From Oxalobacteraceae bacterium (GTDB lineage Bacteria; Pseudomonadota; Gammaproteobacteria; Burkholderiales; Burkholderiaceae_D), in assembly GCA_027484285.1 (NCBI GenBank), contig JAIXTG010000083.1, positions 1 to 49,141 on the forward strand: 49,141 nucleotides of DNA, written 5' to 3'. A program made the translations under genes and the position numbers. The notes beneath the pieces were generated by a model. It was not told where the DNA came from. It saw nothing but the letters and a program-made list of their open reading frames with translations, and did no database searches. Every line of letters starts with the position of its first letter. The stretch's first letter is position 1. Shown here one piece after another: positions 9,400-17,199 of this stretch.

Positions 9400-11295
9400 A
9401 TGGCACTTTCCCTTACCGGCAACAGCACACTGAAACTCGCCGTACTGGACAGCATCGCGCTGACCGGAGCAGAGATTTCTGCTTTTGACCCAGCGAGCAA
9501 GCAGTTCTTCGTCACCACGCCGACCAACGGCATTCTGGTGGTGTCGGCCGCCAATCCCGCCGACCTGAGTGTGGTCCGGACGATTGATTTTTCGACGGCG
9601 GCGTTTTCGTCGTTCGGGAATGATGTCAACAGCGTCGCCGTCAGTCATGGCGTCATCGCAGTCGCCGTCGCCGCTCCGGTCAAGACCGAGCCGGGTCGCG
9701 TTTTCCTGATCGATGCCGGCGGCAACCTGCTCAAGAGCCTGACCGTCGGCGCGCTGCCGGACATGCTGACCTTCAGCCCGGACGGTAAGTCGATCCTCGT
9801 GGCCAACGAGGCGGAGCGCAATGGCGCCAACGGCGAAACCGATGCGAAGGGTTCGGTCAGCATCATCGACATGTCAAAAGGCGCGGCGGCTGCGACCGTG
9901 GCCACGGTGGACTTCAGTGCCTTCGATGGCCGCGAGGCTGCACTGCGTGCGCAGGGCGTCCGCATCTTCAACGGCAAGTCCGCCAGTCTCGACCTCGAGC
10001 CGGAATACATCTCGGTCGCGCCCGATGGCAAAACCGCACTGGTCACGCTGCAGGAAGCAAACGCCGTCGCCATTCTCGACTTGAAGAAAAAAATATTCAC
10101 CGATGTGGTGCCGCTCGGCCTGAAGCAATTTGCCGGCCTTCGGACTGACTTCAGCGATCGCGACAGCAGCAGCGGCAGCACCAGCTATGCGCCGCGTTCC
10201 GACCTGCCCGTGTTCGGCATGTACATGCCGGACGCAATCACCGCGTTCAGCAGCAAGGGCAAAACGTTCTACGCGATCGCCAACGAGGGCGATAGCCGCG
10301 ATGATTTCATGACGCCGGACGAGACGGTGCGCCTTGGCAGCGTCACTCTCGATGCCACGAAATTCCCGAATGCTGATGCGCTCAAGGCCACTGCCGTGCT
10401 CGGTCGCCTGAACACCCCGAACCCGGCCACCGTCGGCAAAGACATCAGCGGCGACACCGATGGCGACGGCGACATCGATCAAGTCCTGATGTACGGCGCG
10501 CGTTCCTTCTCCATCCTCGACAGCAAGGGCAAGATCGTTTTCGACAGCGGCGACCACATCGAGCGCTTTATCGCGGCTCAGGGCAACTTCGTATCCGGCC
10601 AGGCCAACACCGGTGCATTCGACGATGCCCGCAGCGATGACAAAGGCCCGGAGCCGGAGGGAATCACGACCGCCGTAGTGGACGGCCGCACGCTGGTGTT
10701 CGTGGGCCTCGAACGGGGCGGTGGCGGCGTGATGATCTATGACGTCACTGATGTGAAGAACGTCCAGTTCGTCACCTATGCACGCAATGCAGCCGACGTA
10801 TCGCCCGAGGGGCTGACCTACGTTTCTGCGGCTGATAGTCCGACGGGGCAAGCGATGCTGGCGCTGACCAACGAGGTGTCGCTGACCCTGAGCGTGTACG
10901 GCCTGACCACGGTGAAATCGGGTACTGCCAATGACGATGTCCTGCGCGCGACCCATGGCGTAGACGAATTGACCGGCGGCTTCGGCATGGACCGTTTCGT
11001 TTTCTCCAGCGCAAAACCCCTCGCCGCGGCACCGGTCGTGCGGGACGTGATCACTGACTTCAGCAACATCAGCGACCGTATCGACCTTCGGGCGATTGAC
11101 GCCGACAGCATCCGCACCGGCAACCAGGCTTTCGTCCGTGCCAGCAGCTTCGATGGCAAGGCCGGCCAGTTGGTTGTACAGCAGGTAGGCAGCCACACCG
11201 AGCTATCGGGCGACGTCAACGGCGATCGCATCGCCGACTTCGTCATTCAGCTCACCGGCGTTACCTCAATCACTGCCGACAACCTGACGCTTTAA
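9400..11295 (+). CDS. choice-of-anchor I beta-propeller protein with C-terminal RTX/peptidase-M10-type tail
   Basis: This 631-residue protein starts at an ATG after an AAGGAGA site. Residues 1-500 match the choice-of-anchor I architecture: repeated propeller strands (FSPDGKSILVANE, LEPEYISVAPDGKTALVTLQE, FYAIANEGDSRDDF, EPEGITTAVVDGRTLVFVGLE). From about residue 510 comes an RTX-like tail, with GTANDDVLR, DELTGGFGMDRFVFSS, ITDFSNISDRIDLRAID and a DVNGDRIADFVIQLTG ending, as in serralysin-type C-terminal domains. It has no Sec signal, consistent with type I secretion. No phosphatase active site was recognised, so the function is an extracellular structural or binding role by inference. REP clusters flank it on both sides. 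Confidence 0.8.
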   Translation: MALSLTGNSTLKLAVLDSIALTGAEISAFDPASKQFFVTTPTNGILVVSAANPADLSVVRTIDFSTAAFSSFGNDVNSVAVSHGVIAVAVAAPVKTEPGRVFLIDAGGNLLKSLTVGALPDMLTFSPDGKSILVANEAERNGANGETDAKGSVSIIDMSKGAAAATVATVDFSAFDGREAALRAQGVRIFNGKSASLDLEPEYISVAPDGKTALVTLQEANAVAILDLKKKIFTDVVPLGLKQFAGLRTDFSDRDSSSGSTSYAPRSDLPVFGMYMPDAITAFSSKGKTFYAIANEGDSRDDFMTPDETVRLGSVTLDATKFPNADALKATAVLGRLNTPNPATVGKDISGDTDGDGDIDQVLMYGARSFSILDSKGKIVFDSGDHIERFIAAQGNFVSGQANTGAFDDARSDDKGPEPEGITTAVVDGRTLVFVGLERGGGGVMIYDVTDVKNVQFVTYARNAADVSPEGLTYVSAADSPTGQAMLALTNEVSLTLSVYGLTTVKSGTANDDVLRATHGVDELTGGFGMDRFVFSSAKPLAAAPVVRDVITDFSNISDRIDLRAIDADSIRTGNQAFVRASSFDGKAGQLVVQQVGSHTELSGDVNGDRIADFVIQLTGVTSITADNLTL

Positions 11296-11308
11296 CCCCT
11301 CCTGCAAT

Positions 11309-11486
11309 GGGACACTCACTCTGTTCGATCGATAGCCGGCCAAACAGAGTGAGTGTCCCATGCAGGGGTCTCCCATGCAGGGGTCCCATGCAAGGTCGAG
11401 TGTCCCATGCAGGGTCGCCATGCTGGGAACGCCATTACAGGGAGCGATTACCGGCTGAACAGAGTGAGTGTCCCATGCAGGGGGAA
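11309..11486. repeat. REP-like locus B: inverted pair plus third copy and iterated ends
   Basis: GGGACACTCACTCTGTTC at 11309-11326 and inverted AAACAGAGTGAGTGTCCC at 11342-11359 repeat the arrangement of locus A, with the same loop motif GATAGCCGGC. A third copy is at 11457-11474. Between and after them the string CCATGCAGGG and near variants recur about six times (11358-11483), and GGAACGCCATT occurs twice. Confidence 0.85.
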
Positions 11487-11492
11487 CGCCAT

Positions 11493-14400
11493 TCAGGAGA
11501 GCACGCCGATGAGGCTGGGCTCGACCGGGGTCTGGGATTCATGGAACCAGACGTCGGCGAGCAGGCCGCTGCTGCCGTCGGATCGGGTGAAGCCGGCGGT
11601 GAGGCCGATGAGGTTGCCGTGCTCGTAGCGCTCGATGGCGTCGGCATGCAGGTCGAGCGACATGATGCCGGCTTCGGCCAGTGACAGCAGTTCGCCATGA
11701 TCGGTCACGGCGTCGGTATCCCGGTCGGCCCACAGGCGAAGTTGCTGCCATGCGGCGTCATTGGCGTCGAGCCGGCCGTCACGGTTGGCGTCCATCGATC
11801 GCATGGCCTCGAAGCCATCTTTTGCGCGCTGTCCCGCTGCCAGCCGGAAGCCTTCACCGAACAGTTCGCGGCCGTCGCCAATGCGGCCGTCGCCGTCGAG
11901 GTCGATTGCCAGCAGGGCGTCGTCCCGCTCGGCCCAGCCGACGTTGCGCAGCACGCCCGAGCCGCCGAGGTCGAACACCACGCCCTCGGCGCGGCCGACG
12001 CTCAGGCGGCCATCGCCGTCGAGGTCGAGCACGACCGGGCTGGTGCGCAGCGAGGCTGCCTTGCTGCCGAGCGCCTCGACCTGGTCGGCGGACAGCGCAT
12101 CCGCCTGCGCCATCGTGAGGCCCTTGAGCTGTGCCGTGCTGAGGGTAGCCAGCTGCGCATCCGACAAAGCGGCGAAAGTATCCGGATCGAGCACTGCAAG
12201 CTGCTTGCCGCTGAATGCCCTCAACTGCGCTGCCGTCAGCTCGCCGACCTGGTCGGGCAGCAGCGACGCCAGCTGCTCCGGCGTCATCGACCGCAGGTCG
12301 GCGGGCTCGATCGCGGCCAGCTGGGACGGGCTCAGCAGGCCGAGCTGGGCAGGCGTCAATGCGGCCACCTGCTTCGCGCTGAGCACGGCCAGCGTGCCGG
12401 CCGTCATGTCGATCAGCACCTCGTCGTTCAGGCTCGGGATCAGGTCGGGCTTCAGCGCCGACAGCTTGCGCGCCGACGCCAGTCCGTCGATCTGCACGGC
12501 ATCCAGCTCTGCCACTTGCGCAGCCCGCAGGCCGCCCAGCTGTTTGGCGCTCAGCGCTGCCAGCAGGCGCGGACTGAGTCCGCCGATTTCGGACTCATTG
12601 ATCGCGCCCACCTGGAATGATGTCAGCCGCCGCAGCTGCAGGCTGTCGAGCTGATCGAGCTGCAGCGCATCCATCGCCGCCACCTGTTCTTCGCGCAATG
12701 CACCGATGGCCTCGGGCGCCAGCCGTGCGACCTGGTCCGGCAACAGCGCCGTGATCTGCTCCGGTGTCAGGGCCGCCACCTGCGTACTGCCAAAGGCGCC
12801 GACCTGCGCCGGCGACAGCGCGCCGACGGCATCCGGTGCCAGCGCCTTGACCTGCGACGAGGTCAGCGCCTTCAGCTGTGCCGATCCGAGGCGCGCCAGT
12901 TGCGTGCCCGACAGCGATGCCAGCACGGCATCGTCGATGGCCTGCATCTGCGGGGTCGACAACTTGGCGAGCTGCTGCGGCGTGAGCGCCACCAGCTGCT
13001 CGACTGATAGCTGGCCGAATCGTGCCGGCACGAGGCCGGGCAGCGCATCGGGCGGCACCAGCGCGAGCTGTGCCGGCGACAGGCGGTCGACCTGCTCGCC
13101 GGTGAGGCCGCCGAGCTGGGTCCGCGTGAGTGCGCCCAACTGCGCATTGCTGAGGCTGGTGATGCCGGCGCCGAGGGCGCCGAGCTGGGCGGCGGTCAGC
13201 GCCGAGCCATCGATAGCGCGCAGCTGGTCGACCGTCAGGGCGTTCAGCTGGGCGAGGGTCAGCCCCGGCACTGCCGCCTTGTTCAGCGCCGCCAGTTGCG
13301 CCGTGCTCAGCTGCACCGCCTGCTCGGGCGTGAGCGAACTCACCTGCCTTGCGAGCAGGGCGCGTACCTGGGCGACAGACAGTGCGGCCAGCTGCGCACC
13401 GGTCAGCGAGGGCAGCTGGGCTGGCGTCAATGACGGTATGTCGGCGGCCTCGATGCTCGCGACCTGAGACGGCGTCATCGCCGCCAGCTGCGCGCCGGTC
13501 AGCGCCGCCACCTGCGCGGGGCGCAAGGCAGCGATTTGCGCCGCCGTCAGCGCATCGATTTTGTCTGTCGGCAGTGCGGCCAGCTGTGCGGCCGACAGGC
13601 CGGGCAGGCTGTCGGTCGTCAGCGCTTGCAACTGCTCGCGGCTCATCAGCGCAAACGCGCCGGCGTTGAGGGCGGCCAGCTGCGGCATGCCGAGCGCGGC
13701 CAGCTGCGCGGCCGACAGGCCGGCGGCCTCCGGCGCGGACAGGACCCGGATCTGGTCTGTCCGCAGGGCGGCGATCTGGGCGGTGCCGAGCGCCGCCAGC
13801 TGCGCCGGCGACAGGGCGTCCACCAGCGCGGCGCTCGCCAGCCGCAATTTGGCTGGGTCCAGCGCCGCCACCTGGGCGGTCGTCAGTGCAGCCACCTGCG
13901 CGGCGGTCAGCGCATCGAGCTGGGAAGCCGACAGCCCTTGCAGTAGCTGGGGCAGGATGGCGGCCACGTCCGCCGGGTCGAGTGCCTGGATCTGCGGCCT
14001 GCCCAGCGCGGCCAATTGCGCCGCCGTCATCGCTCCCACCTGCTCGACAGTGAACTGCCGGATCTGGTCGGGGGTCAGTGCAGCGACCTGGTCGGCGCTC
14101 AGCTCGGATACCGATGCCGCCGGCAGCGCAGCCAGTTCGGCGCTCGACAGCTGGCTCAGCGCCTTCAGCTGCGCCAGCGACAGGCTGGGAAGATCCGTCG
14201 CCTCGATGGCCGCCACCTGCGCCGGCAGCAGCGCGACCAGCTTGGCCTCCGACATCGACGCCAGCTGCTCGGCCTTCAGCGCCTTCATCTGGGCGGCGGT
14301 CAGCTGGCTGATCTGGGTGTTGGTGAGCGCATTGAGCTGGACGCTGGTGAGTGCGGCGATATCGGCATCCTCGATCGCTGCCAGCTGCGTGCCCGACAGC

Positions 14401-14729
14401 GCTGCCATGGCGGCGGTGCTCAGCGCCACCACCTGTTCCGGCTTCAGCGCCTTGATCTGCTCGGCCGTCAGCGCCGCCGCCTGCGCAGCCGACAGCACCG
14501 CCACCTGCCCGACCTTGAGCTCAGGAATATCCGCCGCTTCGATCGCTGCCACTTGCGCCGGCAGCATTGCCGCGATCTGCACGGCCGACAGCACCGCCAG
14601 CTGTTCCTTCTTCAATGCGACGATATTCGCCGCCGACAGGCGGGCGATATCCGACGGCGACAGCGCAGCAATCTGCGCCGTCGTCAGCGCCGCAATCTGT
14701 TCAGCAGACAATCCGGACAAGACACTCAT
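11493..14729 (-). CDS. octapeptide-repeat protein with C-terminal EF-hand-like calcium domain
   Basis: This 1078-residue protein is mostly (residues about 1-895) an uninterrupted series of eight-residue repeats, consensus Q-(I/L/V)-A-A-L-(S/T)-x-A, roughly 105 units, with D replacing Q in units such as DIPELKVG. A few units carry three-residue insertions. The regular hydrophobic spacing suggests a solenoid of short helices, but no structure is established here. Residues 900-1078 hold calcium loops DLDGDGRLS, DLDGDGRIGDG and DANRDGRLDANDAAW, followed by LRLWADRDTD, a domain seen at the ends of RTX-type secreted proteins. I chose the ATG at 14729 (MSVLSGLSAEQ) behind GGTGG; an in-frame TTG lies at 14741. 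No signal peptide. It is likely exported and surface-associated, by inference. Confidence 0.75.
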   Translation of the reverse strand: MSVLSGLSAEQIAALTTAQIAALSPSDIARLSAANIVALKKEQLAVLSAVQIAAMLPAQVAAIEAADIPELKVGQVAVLSAAQAAALTAEQIKALKPEQVVALSTAAMAALSGTQLAAIEDADIAALTSVQLNALTNTQISQLTAAQMKALKAEQLASMSEAKLVALLPAQVAAIEATDLPSLSLAQLKALSQLSSAELAALPAASVSELSADQVAALTPDQIRQFTVEQVGAMTAAQLAALGRPQIQALDPADVAAILPQLLQGLSASQLDALTAAQVAALTTAQVAALDPAKLRLASAALVDALSPAQLAALGTAQIAALRTDQIRVLSAPEAAGLSAAQLAALGMPQLAALNAGAFALMSREQLQALTTDSLPGLSAAQLAALPTDKIDALTAAQIAALRPAQVAALTGAQLAAMTPSQVASIEAADIPSLTPAQLPSLTGAQLAALSVAQVRALLARQVSSLTPEQAVQLSTAQLAALNKAAVPGLTLAQLNALTVDQLRAIDGSALTAAQLGALGAGITSLSNAQLGALTRTQLGGLTGEQVDRLSPAQLALVPPDALPGLVPARFGQLSVEQLVALTPQQLAKLSTPQMQAIDDAVLASLSGTQLARLGSAQLKALTSSQVKALAPDAVGALSPAQVGAFGSTQVAALTPEQITALLPDQVARLAPEAIGALREEQVAAMDALQLDQLDSLQLRRLTSFQVGAINESEIGGLSPRLLAALSAKQLGGLRAAQVAELDAVQIDGLASARKLSALKPDLIPSLNDEVLIDMTAGTLAVLSAKQVAALTPAQLGLLSPSQLAAIEPADLRSMTPEQLASLLPDQVGELTAAQLRAFSGKQLAVLDPDTFAALSDAQLATLSTAQLKGLTMAQADALSADQVEALGSKAASLRTSPVVLDLDGDGRLSVGRAEGVVFDLGGSGVLRNVGWAERDDALLAIDLDGDGRIGDGRELFGEGFRLAAGQRAKDGFEAMRSMDANRDGRLDANDAAWQQLRLWADRDTDAVTDHGELLSLAEAGIMSLDLHADAIERYEHGNLIGLTAGFTRSDGSSGLLADVWFHESQTPVEPSLIGVLS

Positions 14730-14823
14730 GAGATCCACCAATGGCGAGGGTTAGCCTTAGTGGAATCGGAGGCGGACGGCGAAGCTTTAGCGCAATTGCT
14801 ATGCCGGCAACTTATTTTTGAAT

Positions 14824-14865
14824 GGCTTCGAAGGGACGGGCTTCGAAGGGACACTCACTCTGTCC
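14824..14865 (+). repeat. REP-like locus C, upstream of the transposase
   Basis: The copy GGGACACTCACTCTGTCC is at 14848-14865, one base off consensus. The flank plus REP end ggcttcgaagggac occurs twice, at 14824-14837 and 14839-14852. The flank TTCGAA also appears in inverted arrangement beyond the other end of the transposase gene. Confidence 0.8.
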
Positions 14866-14999
14866 ATCCTGTGACCGCACGCGCCGCCGCAGGAACATGC
14901 GACCCGGCTCGCCTGATGCCTTCATGATTTAGCCGCATGATGCTGTTCAGGCCGGAATCGGCTGCCTACGCTGGCGTCCCCTTGCCTGCATCCGCCGCC

Positions 15000-16028
15000 A
15001 TGACTCGTCCCCGCTCCAGCCTCGTTCATCCTGCCGACACCCGCTGGTATCACTGCGTTTCCCGTTGCGTCAGGCGCGCCTGCCTGTGCGGCATCGATTA
15101 TTCGAGTGGCCGCAACTTTGACCATCGCCGCTCCTGGGTCACGGATCGCCTTCATGAACTCAGCGGCCTGTTCGCGATCGACATTGCCGCTTATGCGGTG
15201 ATGAGCAATCACTATCATCTAGTGGTGCATCTGGCGCCCGAACGCGCAGCGGCATGGAGCGACCGCGACGTGCTGCTGCGCTGGACCCGCCTGTTCGCGG
15301 GGCCGCCGCTGGTCCGGCACTACCTGAGCGGCGAGGAACCGGCGCTTTGCCCGCCCGAACTCGACCAGCTACGGGAATGGGTGGCGACCTTTCGCCAGCG
15401 CTTGCAGGATCTGTCGTGGTTCCTCCGGCTGCTGAATGAATCGATCTCGCGCCGTGCGAACGCAGAAGATCAATGCCGTGGCCGCTTCTGGGAAGGGCGC
15501 TTCAAAAGCCAGGCCCTGCTCGATGGTCCGGCACTGATTTCCGCGATGATCTACGTCGACCTGAACCCGGTGCGCGCCGGAATGGCCGCCACGCTTGAGG
15601 CGTCGTCGCATACATCGATCCTTGCACGGCTGCGCGAGCTGGAAGGTGCTGCTCAGGAACCGCTGCTGATGCCCTTTGACGCCAGCGGCCGGCTGCCGTC
15701 GGCGATCCCGTTTGCGCTGGACGACTACATCAGGCTGGCCGACTGGCGCGGTCGCCAGCAACACCCCGACAAGCGCGGAACGATCAGCGGCCCTCTGCTG
15801 CCGGTGCTTCATCGACTGGGGCTGGACGAGCAGACATTCGTGGCGATGTCCGGCGAGCTGATGAAAAAGTTTGGTAATGCGATAGGCGCGCCGGCTACGA
15901 TAGCCGAGCATTGTGCGCGCCACGAGCTTCGGTATCTGCGGGGCGTGGGGACGGGGCTGAGGGCGGCGGAGGACGGTCAAGCGGAGGGAGGGGAATGGGA
16001 GCGCAGCAAGTGTGCGGACAACGGATGA
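15000..16028 (+). CDS. REP-associated transposase (RAYT, IS200-like Y1_Tnp family)
   Basis: This 342-residue protein resembles the IS200-like transposases linked to REP sequences. The HUH metal motif is present (AYAVMSNHYHLVVHL), as are a conserved RGRFWEGRFKSQALLD segment and MIYVDLNPVRAGM. RAYTs act on single-stranded hairpin REP DNA. In the helix that usually bears the catalytic tyrosine the sequence reads LSWFLRLLNESISRRAN, with no Tyr, so either this subfamily uses another tyrosine or the enzyme is altered. I chose the ATG at 15000 (MTRPRSSLVHPADTRWYH) because the family fold starts there; an ATG at 14937 is in frame, and neither has a clear ribosome site. The stop codon lies inside the first right-hand REP copy. 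Confidence 0.85.
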   Translation: MTRPRSSLVHPADTRWYHCVSRCVRRACLCGIDYSSGRNFDHRRSWVTDRLHELSGLFAIDIAAYAVMSNHYHLVVHLAPERAAAWSDRDVLLRWTRLFAGPPLVRHYLSGEEPALCPPELDQLREWVATFRQRLQDLSWFLRLLNESISRRANAEDQCRGRFWEGRFKSQALLDGPALISAMIYVDLNPVRAGMAATLEASSHTSILARLRELEGAAQEPLLMPFDASGRLPSAIPFALDDYIRLADWRGRQQHPDKRGTISGPLLPVLHRLGLDEQTFVAMSGELMKKFGNAIGAPATIAEHCARHELRYLRGVGTGLRAAEDGQAEGGEWERSKCADNG

Positions 16029-16175
16029 ACAGAGTGAGTGTCCCTTCGAACCCAGCAAGTGTGCGGACAACGGATGAACAGAGTGAGTGTCCCTTCGAAC
16101 CCTCCGGACAACGGATGAACAGAGTGAGTGTCCCTTCGAACCCCTTCGAACCCCCTTCGAACCCTCCCTTCGAGC
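16004..16175 (-). repeat. REP-like locus D: three tandem copies at the 3' end of the transposase gene
   Basis: GAACAGAGTGAGTGTCCC occurs at 16027-16044, 16076-16093 and 16117-16134. The first two lie in perfect or near-perfect 49-bp tandem units (16004-16052, 16053-16101) and the third in a shortened unit. Downstream, CCTTCGAACCC and variants recur four times to 16175. Confidence 0.85.
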
Positions 16176-16179
16176 CCCT

Positions 16180-16707
16180 TCAAGCCATGCGCCGGACGAC
16201 GCGTGAGCCGAGGTAAAGCACGATGAACGTGCCGAGCATGTCACCGACCAGCATCGGCAGCAGATGCTGAACCAGATTTTCGCTGTGCCCGGTGACGAAG
16301 AAAAACAGGTTGTGGGCGGCGGCGCTGGCGATGGCTCCGGCAGCGCTGAACCAGAGCAGGTGCAGGGTGCGCATGCCGGAGAGTGTCGCTGGCAGCGCGA
16401 GTGCGCGGCGTACGGCCTCGCTGGCCATCAGCACGGGCAGTGCCGACAGTGCAGAGAGCACGAGTGCATTGCCCCAGTCCTGCGGCCACAGGCTGGCGTT
16501 GGTGACAGCAGCACCGGCGAACAGACCGAGTGCGCCGACCCAGCCCAGGCTCAGCACCGCCAGCATGCGCAGGGCAGCCGGCAGGAAAATCCAGCTGACG
16601 AGCGGCGTGCGCTCCATCGCGGAAAACAGCTTGCCGTTCAGTTCAAACAGCACGACCCAGAGCGCTGCCACGGCAAGTACCGACGGCAGTATCCACACGG
16701 GTTTCAT
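16180..16707 (-). CDS. small integral membrane protein
   Basis: This 175-residue protein is strongly hydrophobic, with about five predicted membrane segments: ILPSVLAVAALWVVLF, IFLPAALRMLAVLSLG, LGLFAGAAVTN, ALVLSALSALPVLMA and a C-terminal LLPMLVGDMLGTFIVLYLG. The FLPAALRMLAVLSLGWVGALGLFAGA stretch resembles MASE1-type sensory membrane domains, but there is no attached signalling domain, so the match is weak. It lies 13 bases downstream of a MarR-like regulator gene and is probably cotranscribed with it. The function is unknown. Confidence 0.65.
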   Translation of the reverse strand: MKPVWILPSVLAVAALWVVLFELNGKLFSAMERTPLVSWIFLPAALRMLAVLSLGWVGALGLFAGAAVTNASLWPQDWGNALVLSALSALPVLMASEAVRRALALPATLSGMRTLHLLWFSAAGAIASAAAHNLFFFVTGHSENLVQHLLPMLVGDMLGTFIVLYLGSRVVRRMA

Positions 16708-16720
16708 GAAAGCGATGAAC

Positions 16721-17077
16721 TCAGGCGCGCTGAGCCTTGCTCAGGCAGCGACCCAGTGCCGCAAAGTATTTATCGCAGACGGCGGTGGGGGTGATGTATT
16801 TGACTCGGTTGTCCTGCTCGTCGATTTCCAGCGCAAGGTAGCCTTTTTTGCGCAGCGATTTCAGCCGACGGTGAATGGTGGACTGCGACATGCCCACCTC
16901 CATCGTGGCCGCCTGCAGCACCGAGATTTTCTGGCCCTCGTGCCAGGCCGCGGCAAACATGTTCAGCAGCCGCTCCTCGAAAATATCCAGCCCCGGAAAA
17001 TCGGGAATCCCGCGAACCGATTCCACCAGGTTCAGGAATCGCAGGTAGACAGAAGAGTGACTGGAGGATTTGCTCAT
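16721..17077 (-). CDS. MarR-like winged-helix transcriptional regulator
   Basis: This 118-residue protein has a winged-helix core. KISVLQAATM leads into the recognition helix MSQSTIHRRLKSLRKKGYL, followed by a wing-like LEIDEQDNRVKYITPT and a C-terminal helix. Short MarR-type proteins of this kind bind DNA as dimers. It is upstream of a membrane protein gene (13-base gap) and downstream of an RTX gene on the same strand (gap 122 bp). A palindrome in the RTX promoter region (18753-18769) is a possible target but this is inference. The ATG at 17077 has no strong ribosome site. Confidence 0.7.
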   Translation of the reverse strand: MSKSSSHSSVYLRFLNLVESVRGIPDFPGLDIFEERLLNMFAAAWHEGQKISVLQAATMEVGMSQSTIHRRLKSLRKKGYLALEIDEQDNRVKYITPTAVCDKYFAALGRCLSKAQRA

Positions 17078-17199
17078 CGGATGGGTTGCCGCAGCGGCTA
17101 GTTGTTATGCGGCCGCATTTTACCCGGCCTCGACCGGTCCTTCACCCGATCCCGGAAGTCATCCGACCGCCGGGACCGGTTCCGCGATACTCCAGTCGA

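Larger units (their letters stand above)
14824..16175 (+). mobile_element. REP-RAYT locus: transposase between inverted REP copies
   Basis: The left REP copy (14848-14865) points rightward and three right copies (16027-16134) point leftward, so the transposase gene lies between inverted elements. Both outer sides carry the same word next to the REP end: TTCGAAGGG-ACACTC on the left and GTGTCCCTTCGAA on the right. This organisation is typical of RAYT-REP systems, in which the transposase mobilises the small repeats. Whether the whole unit moves is unknown. Confidence 0.7.

Noticed and set aside
13561..14754. Long plus-strand frames opposite the octapeptide gene
   Set aside because: Their Ser/Ala/Cys periodicity is just the complement of the 24-base repeat.
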